Below, piece by piece: positions 49,501 through 60,363 of a stretch of 64,000 nt of DNA. The position numbers were made by a program, and so were the translations under genes. Below the pieces are notes generated by a model, which did not search any database, was not told the DNA's origin, and worked only from the letters and a program-made list of their open reading frames with translations. The DNA comes from Cyathus striatus (taxonomy: Eukaryota; Basidiomycota; Agaricomycetes; Agaricales; Nidulariaceae), in NCBI GenBank assembly GCA_025738555.1, contig JAOVFP010000013.1:2914001-2978000 (forward strand). Direction: 5' to 3'. Within the stretch, counting starts at the first letter, position 1; every line of letters starts with the position of its first letter.

Positions 49501-50700
49501 CTCAACACGGAGATTGGACACAGTGTATCCGGAAAGACCAACTTTGGGGCGTGATCCACGCCCAGTAGCGCCTTCGTCACGGATCTCACCACCAGAACCA
49601 GTGGCTGCACCTGGATATGGTGAAACGGCAGTTGGATGGTTATGTGTCTCCACTTTGATGAGGATAGGATGTGCCTCGGGCATGGTCGAATACAAGTACT
49701 TGATACCGCCATTGGCAGCCGTCTCCTCTTGATGCACGTAGAACCTCAGGGCTTGATCGGATCCCTTTAAAACAGCAGCATTATCGCTATATGCTGAAAT
49801 GGTACCTTTTCCGCCGATTGCATTTTCGGTGTTCCTAATCATCTGAAAAAGAGTCTTTTCCTTGTGCTCGCCGTCAATGGTCCAAGAAGCATTGAAAATT
49901 TTGTGTCTGCAGTGCTCGCTGTTGACTTGGGCGAACATAAAGAGTTCGGCATCAGTAGGGTTGCGGTGCATTGCAGTAGGAGAGGAAATGTAAGCTTGGA
50001 CAAGATAGTCGATTTCGTCTGGGGCGAGTGCGAGACCCAAAGTCTGGTTTGCGCTTACTAGCTTCGTCTTGGCTGATTCAAAGGCGGCAGCAGTGTCTAA
50101 GAGAAATGTGTCGGAGGAAAGTGCAAGGAGATCGACGGTGCGAAGAGGTTTACGCTTGTCGTGGCGGAAGATCTCGTCTTCAGGTGGAGGTGCGAAAAAC
50201 ACAGATTGGGTCATGCGGTCGTGAATGTTGTTGGTGAAACGTTGGATGTCATAAGAGGAAAGGAGTGTAGACGAGGTGACGACGTATACAGTGCCACGTT
50301 CGAGGCGTTCGATATCACTTCCTAAGGTACAGAGGGCTGCGATATCAGTGGCTTTGGATGACCAAGGGGAAATAGATCCGGGGCGAGGGAGGATGTAAAT
50401 AATGGTGGTATATGAGTCCTTGCATTCTCGTATGTTCTCTCCTTTGAGGGCTTGCTCGATGGCTTCCCTCGTTGCATGAAGACTGACATCATCACCATAC
50501 TGAAGAAGTCTGCTCAAGACGTGCCTCTTGGACGAGTTGGTATCAGCGAGCTCGCGATCTGCCTCCAGGGAGCGACACTTGACCAAATGAAGCCAGAGGG
50601 CATCGACAGATGTGATGCTGGGAACAAGGAGCTTGATAGAGGCGAGAAGTAGAGCACGCTTCGGGGGGGAGATGGACGAACTACCTGGGAGGAGAAGCAT
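46537..50700 (-). CDS. ADE6: Phosphoribosylformylglycinamidine synthase (two apparent frame errors)
   Basis: FGAM synthase, step four of purine synthesis, using glutamine and ATP. Start ATG 50700 ([20 protein letters not shown]), stop ending at 46537, no intron, about 1,387 residues as in other eukaryotes. Seen: [129 protein letters not shown]. The C-terminal class I glutaminase has [14 protein letters not shown] (catalytic Cys) and [10 protein letters not shown]. Two frame breaks: a run of five G at 48410-48414 (one base short, before [11 protein letters not shown]) and near 46775-46780 (one base too many, between GLVGF and RYVDSHG). The lack of introns contrasts with nearly all neighbours. 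Confidence 0.94.
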
Positions 50701-51024
50701 CGCGATTCTGTGGAAGGTGAGAAGGTGAGAAAGTGAGAGAGTGAGAAAGTGAACGAAAATTGAGACTCACAAGGATGTTAAAACTTAACGGTACCGGTCA
50801 AGTTGAAAATAAGTATGTAGAGTCTGGACGACAGTCTGATTGCACTGTGATTGCTTGTTGATCTTCATCATGATAAGATAAGATTACTGCATCCAAAAAT
50901 AGAGCCGTATCACATACAGTGATCCTGGTTCTTTCCGACTCATCACCTCAATTGTAAGTGCTTATAACTCCCGCCTAATTCATCCCTCTCTTTCTCTCCA
51001 TCATATACTCTAGCCTCCGTGAAC
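50701..51024. promoter_or_regulatory. Divergent promoter ADE6 / QNS1
   Basis: 324 bases between opposing starts of two glutamine-using nucleotide-synthesis enzymes. A GTGAGAAAGTGAGAGAGTGA-type purine repeat lies at 50716-50750. No TATA box is clear. Confidence 0.5.
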
Positions 51025-54000
51025 ATGGGGCATCTTATCACACTTGCAACGTAAGCACTCTCTCTCTTCTCCGAGCCTCTACTTCATTTACAACCCTTGT
51101 TATCTTTGTAGATGGTAAGCACCCAAGCATGCTAATCGAAAGCCAATAAGTCTAATGACGCTTTTAGCTCTCTCAACCAATGGGCCTTGGACTTCCAAGT
51201 GTGTCTCTGAGATACCTCTTTATCTTATACTAACCTGCTATCCAGGGAAACTATGAGCGCATCATGAAGAGCATCGCTATCGCCAAATCTCGTGGCGCAA
51301 CTCTGAGAGTAGGACCAGAGCTCGAAATTTCGTACATTTTCCCATCTTTTCTGCCCATCTAATCTCTTAGAAGCCTTATTGTCTAGCGGGTATGGGTGCC
51401 AAGACCACTTCCTAGAAGGTTGGCATGAGTATGCCTCCGCTTGATTTTACATGTTTTGACATTGTCCCTAGGTGATACTGCTCTCCATTCCTGGGAAGTT
51501 TTAGCGCATATCCTAGCGTCCGGTGCTACTATCGGGATTGTCTGTGACATCGGAATGTTAGTGTCGAAACCTGTGCCATCGTCTGGGTCTGCTAACGACG
51601 CTGATGATGCCAGGCCCATCACACACAAGAACGTTATGTACAATTGCCGTGTAATCGTCCATGACAAGAAGATCCTTCTCATCCGCCCAAAGATGTGGCT
51701 AGCGAACGATGGAAACTACCGCGAGATGCGCTGGTTTACTCCATGGCAAAAACATAGGCAATGGGAAGATTATTATCTTCCAAGAATAATACAAGCCGTG
51801 ACTAATCAGGCATGTTTCTTTTACTATTCGGCGCGATCCAGCTAACATGTCTCTTAGAAAAAAGTTCCATTTGGTGATGCTGTGATCAGCACCTCCGACA
51901 CTTGCTTTGGTGTTGAGCTATGTGAAGAACTATTCACCCCTGCGAGGTCTGTCTCTATAGTCTAACCGATATATCTCATGGTTTGACATACATCTTAGTC
52001 CCCACATTCTAATGGGCCTTGACGGCGTTGAAATCTTTACAAACTCTAGTGGAAGTCATCACGAACTCCGCAAACTACATACACGCGTGGATCTCATAAA
52101 GGAGGCTACTTTAAAGGTATGTTCTGCACCTTTACATCTTAGCGACCAAGTAATCATTTCGCAGCTTGGTGGTATTTACCTGTATGCAAATCAACAAGGT
52201 TGTGATGGAGATCGTCTTTATTATGATGGTTGCGCCTTGATCGCTGTAAACGGGCGCGTTGTAGCGCAAGGATCCCAATTCTCACTGAACGACGTCGAGG
52301 TTGTCTCTGCAACTGTAGATATCGAGGATGTACGCGCTCATCGTGCAAAGAGTAGTAGGAGCATGCAGGCTGCCGTAGCCGAGAGGTATCACAGGATTGA
52401 AGTTCCGTTCGCATTGACTAGTGGGAAGTTTGAAGAGGTCAGAGAGGAAGACATGGTTGGTATTATCAGCACAAAGAGCCGTGAAGTCAAGTATCATACA
52501 CCGGAAGAAGAAATAGCGTTTGTCTTCACTTTGCTCTAGTTCCCGACCGTTTACTAATGCGATTCAGTTTGGGACCAGCTTGCTGGCTGTGGGACTACCT
52601 GAGGCGATCCCGCACTCAAGGATACTTCATTCCCCTGAGCGGTGGAATCGACAGCTGCGCAACAGCCGTCATTGTATTTTCCATGTGTCGCTTGGTGGCG
52701 GAAGCCGCTAGTCGAGGAGGTTCGCAAGCACCGTTTTCTTTGTTACTGCCTCTGACACTTCCAAAGATAAGCAGGTGATAGCGGATGCAAGGAGAATTTC
52801 TGGGGAACCAGATGACTCCAGTTATATTCCTTCAGATCCAAGGGAATTTTCACGCCGTATATTCCATACATGTTACATGGGAACGGAGAATAGTAGCACG
52901 GAAACACGCCAAAGGGCTAAGCAACTCGCAGAAGCTATCGGCAGGTGAGTGCCTTCCTTATGTTCTGCAAATCGCATCATATAGAGTGAGCCCCCAGTTA
53001 TCATGTTGACTTGAACATGGACTCGGTGGTAACAGCTGTGCGAAATCTCTTCACCCTTGCCACAGGGCACAGGCCTCGATTCCGTACACAGGGAGGGTCT
53101 AACGCAGAGAATCTCGCTTTACAAAATATTCAGGTTCGGCTGTATTACGCTTGATTATGACACGAACTCATCGGATTTTAGGCGAGGCTTCGTATGGTCA
53201 TCGCTTATCTGTTCGCGCAACTTCTCCCATGGGTTCGCGGCAGAAATGGTGGCCTATTGGTTCTAGGAAGCGCGAACGTCGATGAAAGGCATGTATCATC
53301 TGTTCTCGTCTTTCTGCTCAGTGCTTACCATCGTTCATCTAGCTTGCGCGGTTATTTGACCAAGTATGATTGTTCGTCTGGTAAGAATCGTAGATTTCTG
53401 TACTAATATCTGGGCTGACTTTGCCAAAGCGGACATCAATCCTATAGGAGGAATCAGCAAAACTGATCTAAAGAAGTTTATTGCTCATGCAAAGACTGCA
53501 TTCAACTTACCCATTCTAAATGAGTGAGTAAGAAGTGCTTGTTGTTACACACAGTTTTCACGTCCTTATTTACAGTTTCTTGGATGCCGTACCAACAGCT
53601 GAGCTAGAACCTATCACTGAAATCTACGTTCAGTCAGACGAGGTACGTACTGATTCAGCATTGCGAGGCGTACTTATAACTCCTTTGTCAGGCTGACATG
53701 GGCATGACTTACGACGAATTGTCCGTATTTGGACGTTTACGCAAAGTTGAGAAATGTGGCCCATACAGTACTTTCACCAAGCTGGTTCATGAGTGGGGCA
53801 ATATCTTGTCCCCAATCCAAGTATGATAAATCTTACATTGCAAGGTTGAAAGGACTTACACTTTTCCTAGATCGCCGAGAAAGTGAAACTTTTCTTCTTT
53901 GAGCATGCTCGAAATAGACATAAGATGACTACCTTGACACCTGCATATCACGCCGTACGTTGCGATTATCAATTTCACTGAAAATTGATTGCTAATTTGG

Positions 54001-54202
54001 ATTATAGGAGTCCTACAGTCCTGATGATAACAGTCAGTTAATAGGTTCTTTAAGGTTGTTTTTGCTTACATAGATTCTAGGGTTTGACTTGCGTCCGTTC
54101 CTGTATCCTTCCCGTTTCCCCTGGCAATTCAAGAAGATTGACGAAGTTGCTAAAGCCCTACCTGATAGAACAGGTATAAATGACAAAGCGAAAACGGAAT
54201 AA
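51025..54202 (+). CDS. QNS1: Glutamine-dependent NAD+ synthetase
   Basis: Amidates nicotinic acid adenine dinucleotide to NAD+. The N-terminal nitrilase-like glutaminase shows the catalytic triad regions PELEISGYG (Glu), [14 protein letters not shown] (Lys) and GVELCEELF (Cys). The synthetase domain has the ATP loop [13 protein letters not shown], then [14 protein letters not shown] and [20 protein letters not shown], ending [18 protein letters not shown]. Start ATG 51025, stop TAA 54200-54202, about 15 exons. Special splicing: a 3-base exon (51112-51114) completes [13 protein letters not shown]. Intron 52720-52766 ends in AAG, giving [12 protein letters not shown]. Intron 53289-53342 has a GC donor. 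With these choices the protein is continuous and of normal length (~700 residues). Confidence 0.94.
51112..51114 (+). other. 3-base coding microexon of QNS1
   Basis: The sequence is TTTGTAG|ATG|GTAAGC. The flanking introns are 51051-51111 (61 nt) and 51115-51167 (53 nt). The three bases supply the last base of Thr and the first two of Cys in the conserved LATCSLNQW. Confidence 0.8.
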
Positions 54203-54429
54203 ACGGAATACAACAAATATAAGGGTAGGCGGACAGGTGTATAGTAAATACAGGATGTAAACAAGATGGTGTAATCTTGTCTATAAATTAAAAAAATCAT
54301 GCAACGTTACTGACGTTAATCCCAGAAAGAACTATGTCGTAAGAAACGGGAGAATGCGTTTTGCACAGCAACTTTCTTCATCAGAGTAGGTTCCGGTGCT
54401 ACTCAAGTAAATGAGATATTAATAGAAAA

Positions 54430-56736
54430 TTAGAAAAAAATGCACGCACGATCTTTCAATCCTTCATCTTTCGCCTTTCGTTTGACGCTATCCATTACAT
54501 CACTTACCGCAGACCTATCGAAATCCCCGCGAGCCTTCATCAAACCATCAACAAATGCAATATTGGGACCGTGGACTTTGGCAAATGACCAATATGAAAG
54601 AAAGACCATATCCTTCGATGCCTCAAGAAGCGACAAGATCATCTCGACCACTTCGAACTGCGGTTGAATTTCCTTCGCAGGCTTCAGCGTAGAGAAGAAC
54701 GGGAAGACTTCACTGATATCCTGTTTCATGCGTTCAGCGGCAGCAGGCATCCTAAGTTTGGGACAATTTGCCAAAGCATTGAGGTAGGTCACCAAGAAAT
54801 TGTCGAGAAGATCGTCAACAAGTAATTCAAGCAATGAAGGATTAAGATAGCTCTGATAGTCAGCCATGTAGTCTCTCATGGTTTCCACTATCTGCGTCAT
54901 GACACCATCGTACCAAGGTTGCTGGAAGAGCACCTTGGTTGCGGGCTTCAAATCATTGAAGATAATGTCAATCAATGTCTGCATGCATTTCTTTGCAACG
55001 TCAAGATATCCGTCGATGGCATCATTAAGTCTTTCGTTGATTGTAACTCGATATTTCTCCGAAACGAGGGGCTCTATTCGCGCAAGAAGAGCTTCCGTAT
55101 AATCGGCCGACTTGATCTGGTCATTTGCAAGGGCAATGCAATACTCTACTAATCCACCTGAAACTTCTTCGGGCTTTTCAATTTGTTTCTTATACTCCGC
55201 TTCGATTACCTTGACCCACCGTTCTTGTATACCTCGCATGACACGATTCACTTCGCTGATGACACGCGCTAGAATAGCACCTTGGCCACTTTCCGTCGCA
55301 AGGTCCACCTGCTGGTTAACCATCTGAAAAAGAATAACGGCGCCCTGGGTTCCATACATTCCTTCGCTGTCCAGCTCTGGGGGATCTTCTCGCTTAGTAA
55401 ATTCGGAAATCTCGGTCTTCATGAGGTTCTGAGACCACTCGTCTAGCTTCTGTATGATAACATGTAGGTAATCGTCAATCAAAGCTTGTTCTTTTCCTTC
55501 CAATAATGGAGGTTCAAGATACTCCGAGGGAACGCTTAGCTCCTTCATGTTCTGCCTGTACTCTTTGATCCAGTCAAACAGAGTTAACAACACACTTGCT
55601 TCTGGCTTTGACGCGGAAATCTGCTTCAGGACATTGTTTAATGATTTGTGATACTCGCGGATATAATGAGAGTAGATGTCGTATTCAGGAGGAAAACATG
55701 GGACGACATCCTCCTCGATACGGATAATGTCCTGGTATATCCAGGTTAGACTGGCTAGGAAGGCTACAGGTTGTTCCAAATCTCTGGCATATGCTTCTTC
55801 GAACTTCACTTTTATTGATTCAGCAATAGCTTTGATAACTTTGGATCGATAGTGCTTTAGCACACGAGAGTTTGCTTGCATGGATTTAAACTTTAAAGCG
55901 GCATCAAGTTTGGCGGCCTTTTTAACAAACCGTAGCGCAACTGCCTGTATACGCGTTAGCAATAAAGTTTATTCATGGAGTGGAAATGCCACATTACCTT
56001 TTCGTCTTCTCTTCCCTCTACTTCAGCTATTTTTATCAGCCTAACGACGACCTCAGGATGACCTGCACGAACAAGGTTCAGAATATTGCGTGCGAGCTCG
56101 ATGATATATTCATCAAATGCAGCGATAGCATTATTTAAGCGTTCAAACCATCTCGCCAGAGTAGCCCGCGAACTTTCGGAAGCTTTCTTAGCTTGATGCA
56201 TGGTCTGATTTCTGAACCGTTCTAGCTGGTTGAGCTGGAAATGTATCACAAGAAGATTCGGAGCAGGCCCAAGTATATCCTGACTATCTGCAGCTAGCAT
56301 TCGCTCAAGGTCACTAAGTTTAGCGGCCATGTCCAGCAAATTATTAACCATCTCTTCGGTAGACTCAAAATTTCTGTGAACAATTGAGACCTGCATGCCT
56401 CGGTGTAAGTATTAAAGTATGAGATTCTGAACAACATAGACACACCCTGCTTATCTGGTCGAAAGTAGCCACACGTATCTGAGGGTCTTCACATTCCTTC
56501 TCTACAATTATCATCTCGTCCTTAATCGCTTGAACATAATCTCGTGTGCTCAAGAGTCTCTTCAAGCCTGCACGGGTGGCTTGTAGCTGTTCCTTGACGC
56601 CATTTTTCAGTCTAGCATCTATGGAAGCCTTCTCTTTTTCCAGCTTTTTCCTGAACGCAGAAACCTTGACAAGATCATCGGGCGACTGCAGGTACTCGCC
56701 GATAGCTTGTGCCGCAGAAATAGGTGCAGCAGTCAT
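54430..56736 (-). CDS. SEC6: Exocyst complex component Sec6
   Basis: Subunit of the exocyst, which tethers secretory vesicles at growth sites. Chosen start ATG 56736 (MTAAPISAAQAIGEYLQSPD); an upstream in-frame extension exists but has no conserved look. Stop TAA 54432-54430. Three exons joined at about 56450/56396 (QISR-VSIVHRNFES) and about 55999/55944. About 740 residues, all helical: EKEKASIDARLKNGVKEQLQ, NNLLDMAAKLSDLERMLAAD, LLVIHFQLNQLERFRNQTMH, AGHPEVVVRLIKIAEVEGRE. The large C-terminal Sec6 domain runs to FPFFSTLKPAKEIQPQFEVV. No frame problems. Head to head with COQ6. Confidence 0.88.
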
Positions 56737-57012
56737 TAATGAGGACGGATCCTGATTCCTGATAAATTTAAAATTAACCGCTCTGAGGTAGAGGAGGTTT
56801 AAATGGTAGTTCAAGAAAGACGAGTTGGTAGGGGCGTTTGAGGAATGGTGTTAACACCTTATTATTGTAGTTAATACCTGTAGTTAGAGCACGTGTCGTT
56901 TCCAAACTAGTGTTGCAATTTGCCGCCGGCTATCGTTTCCTCTGGTCGGGATGCTCGCGCGCCGTCGAAGGCACCTTCCTTCATTTTTGTAAGTAGCTAG
57001 ATTTCTTTCTCA
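56737..57012. promoter_or_regulatory. Divergent promoter SEC6 / COQ6
   Basis: 276 bases between opposing starts; CACGTG at 56890-56895. Confidence 0.45.
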
Positions 57013-58991
57013 ATGTTCATTCGCGCACCTTGCAAGCGGTCATACCACATTATGTTCAGCTCAGCTAGAAATGCCCTGCGTTCTCGCCACCGTAATCTTT
57101 CAACTGCTCGTATACACTACGAAGATTACGACGTTGTCATTGTAGGAGGAGGTCCTGCTGGTCTTGCCCTTGCTAGTGCACTTGGTACGCATTTATATTA
57201 TACATATTATATCCACTAAAGCTTGACACCAATTTCGTGTCTTGTACTATTAGGTTCTTCCAAAATCGCACGAGAAGGACTTCGTGTAGCCCTTATTGAA
57301 GCTGGAGACCTTAACAAAATCGAGAAATGGTCTCTAGCTCCTGATGCTTTCTCGAATCGAGTTAGTTCGTTAACCAATGACTCTCAAGCATTTTTGAACG
57401 GTATGCCTGCTTCCACTACTTTAAGTCTTTACCATATGTCGCACTTCAGATGTCGGGGCTTGGAAGTATGTCGAGGAGTCGCGAACTTCGCCTATTGAAG
57501 AGATGGAGGTTTGTGGCTCAAGGACTCTTCCTATAACTTCGTCTTAATCATGGTGTCTCTCAGGTGTGGGATGGTGTTTCTGACGCCCGTATTAGCTTTG
57601 TTGCGTCCGATTCCCACCCCAAAAATGGGATGGCAAGATTGACTGAAAATCTTAATCTTCAACGCGGTCTTTTACGATATCTCAGTGAACATCCTCAAAT
57701 TGAACTTTTACAGAAGGCTAAAGTTAGCTCAATTATTCGAGATGTAGATGAATATGGTGGCTGGCCAATAGTTCATATTGATAACGGCAGGGTCTTGCGA
57801 GCAAGATTGCTGGTAACTTTTATTCGTGTTATGTTGTCACCCTTTGCTTATGCTGTTGATAGGTTGGTGCTGACGGCTTTAACTCTCCTGTTCGCACATA
57901 CGCGAAAATTCCTACCTATGGGTGGGCGTATGACACACAGGCCATTGTTGCTACGATGTCTCATCCTCCTCGGGGTGCCTTTGAGCGTCCAAACACAACA
58001 GCATATCAACGCTTTTTGCCTACTGGCCCTATTGCATTTCTTCCCTTGTCCCCCAATGCATCATCACTGGTTTGGTCCACGAAGCCTCAGCTAGCGGTTG
58101 CACTACAGTCATTTGACCCAAATATCCTTGCAATGATGATTAATGCTGCTTTCAGGCTGCCTGAATTGTCTATACGATATCTACATAATCGAATTCTGGA
58201 GGCTTATAGGTCTGGGAAGACAATCACTTCTCCGGAACTTCAGCAGGAAATTCTCTGGCGCGAACAGTCGCATGGTATCGATAACACTTCACCCTATGCA
58301 TCTGCATTGGCAAGTTCTATCAGTTCCGCGGGAATTCCTCCAACAGATTCCGACATGGTTCCTCCAGTTATAACTTCCTCCAATCTGGGACTGTCGCATC
58401 TTTCCCCCTACGATTCAACCATGCTGAGTACTACATTGGCGAAGGAGCGGGGTCTCGTACCGTGCTTGTCGGAGATGCGGCTCATACCGTGCATCCTCTA
58501 GCAGGGCAGGGCCTAAATATGGGACTTTCTGACGTTGAGTGCCTCTCGCGATACATTGATCGCGCATTATCACGTGGGGCTGATATAGGTAATGTTCTGT
58601 TCGATCTTTGCCTAAACCTATACTAATGTAAATGCGTTAAGGATCACATACTTCTCTCATTCCATATGCACAGGAACGTTATCTAGCAAATCATACCATA
58701 ATGGTGGCGTGTGACAAATTACACAAGCTATACTCGATAGATTTAGCTCCCATTGTATGGGCTAGATCAGTTGGAGTGGAAGTGCTCAACGAAATGGACT
58801 CCATCAAAGCTGCACTTATGATGACAGCCGGCGCTCGAGGCGTTACTAAGGGGAAGAGTTCGGAACATGGTTGGAATCTTGCGGCGAAGGGTATAGAGAC
58901 ACTTGTTTCGGCCTCTCAAACTGCTGTGATCGTGGGGGGAACGTTGAAAGGAGTTTTGAATGCTGGAATCCAACGTCTGTCTAGGCCGTAG
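57013..58991 (+). CDS. COQ6: Ubiquinone biosynthesis monooxygenase Coq6 (one apparent frame error)
   Basis: Mitochondrial flavin hydroxylase of coenzyme Q synthesis. Start ATG 57013 with an Arg/Ser-rich presequence (a second ATG, 13 codons on, is possible). Stop TAG 58989-58991. Motifs: YDVVIVGGGPAGLALASALG (FAD fold), EKWSLAPDAFSNRVSSLTND, NLQRGLLRYL, LLVGADGFNSPVRTYAKIPT, GWAYDTQAIVATM, LQSGTVASFPLRFNHAEYYI, TVLVGDAAHTVHPLAGQGLN (second FAD motif) and GLSDVECLSRYIDRAL. The frame breaks at 58376-58381, between PPVITS and LQSGTVASF, in ACTTCCTCC. One added base restores it, and no intron can bridge so short a gap. The gene is otherwise complete, including the last exon ending QRLSRP. Confidence 0.9.
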
Positions 58992-59236
58992 AGTACGAGC
59001 ATTTGTAATCGTATTCAAAATAATAGTGGCATTGGAATGTGTATAACTTATATTTTTCTTTGTGTTTTAATCTTCCGTAGGATTTGCGTAGGATAGTCAA
59101 GTCGTTTCTCAGTCTGAAACTTAACGTGACGTGTTGCTGAGATGTATGGTCACGTGAATTGCGACACGCGCGTTAATTCAATTGTAAACCATGCTTTACT
59201 AGTATTCTGAACAATTTGAACCGACTTATAGACAAC

Positions 59237-60363
59237 ATGGCCTCTGACAAGATATGGACAAGTTTTGTTTCAACTTTAACGGATGATGCTACAATTGACT
59301 ACGTGTCTGTAAATACTTACCATTTCTTTTGTCCTCTTACCATAACCCTAATCATGTACTTACCATGTGCTGTGATGGCACTGATCTAGAATCTGAAGAA
59401 GAACATGATACTGAGCTCTTTTCTCTCTTCAAGAATAAGGGAACGTGACGATCCTGACCTTCAACACACCGGTATCAGTCAGGAAGATGTTCTTCGATTT
59501 TCTAAAGCGTCGAGCTGAAGTAAGTGATACCTTCTCAAATCAAGTTCAGCCAAAGTTTAGCATGCGCTAATTTCGCCCTAGCTTGATGGACATAGTCATC
59601 AGCAGGTAGCAGAAAAGATGGACTCTATACTATCTGCAATATCGGACCATTTATGTGCTGATGGTATGTCTGTTTTCTAAGGTGACTGTAATATTGCGAA
59701 CTACTATCTAATAATATATCTGGGGCATAAGATGAACATGAGAAGTTGGTTGTCCTGGATGCAGAAGAGAAGATGGAACGCCTGTTGAACGGCATTACGA
59801 CAGCGCAAAGTGAGATAATATCTTTGGAGCTAGAAATCACAAATCTATATGCAGAGGTAGCTGAAATTATGGAAGAAGTAAACCAAGTATGTGAGTTTAT
59901 TCTTATACACGGTAACGTGACATGACTTTTATACAATTATCAGCACACAGAAATTCTACGACATGATTTAGTAGACACGCTATTGCACATCCCTAAGGAG
60001 CTAAACGCGAAACGGGCGTTATCCCATGACTTACTTGCTGCTCGTATTGAGACGGCCTTGATTAAATTAACCCTAGCGCGAGCTCGGGCAGAAAGACAGC
60101 TATATGACCACAAGTCAGAGTCGCATCCCAACAAGACAGTATCCCAGTGTCTAATCACCGCATATAAGGCATTACAAAAGCAAGAAACTGACATGAAAGC
60201 CGAGGAGCGCATCTTGAACGAGCAATTGCAAGAATACGAACAACTTTTGGCATTAATGAGTACTGGCGGCGGATATCAACAAGTCATTGAGGACTGGTCC
60301 CGCGTAAAGCAGGAGACAGAGGAATGTAAAAAAGACCTCCGGCGATTAGGATGGACAGAGTAG
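59237..60363 (+). CDS. Coiled-coil protein, possibly a kinetochore/Sos7-like factor
   Basis: ATG 59237 opens MASDKIWTSFVSTLTDDATI. The gene runs over about five exons to TAG 60361-60363. The last three exons are solid: DEHEKLVVLDAEEKMERLLN, EIISLELEITNLYAEVAEIM, KELNAKRALSHDLLAARIET, YKALQKQETDMKAEERILNE and the end VKQETEECKKDLRRLGWTE, mostly heptad-like helix. Intron 59664-59731 ends in AAG. The join between exon 1 and exon 3 is uncertain. Exon 2 (about 59392-59520) is open in one frame from exon 1, while the GTAAGT donor at its end fits another. Either an earlier donor (GTTCTT near 59500) is used or a base is wrong. The LRRLGW ending recalls fungal Sos7/Kre28 kinetochore proteins, a weak inference. 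Confidence 0.6.

Noticed and set aside
48017..50237. Many plus-strand open frames antisense to ADE6
   Set aside because: They are shadows of a long, GC-balanced coding sequence; the minus-strand product is clearly FGAM synthase.
38900..50700. ACC1, ADE6 and other broken genes as true pseudogenes
   Set aside because: Each has a single-base break amid fully conserved domains and the genes are essential or near-essential; consensus error explains them better.
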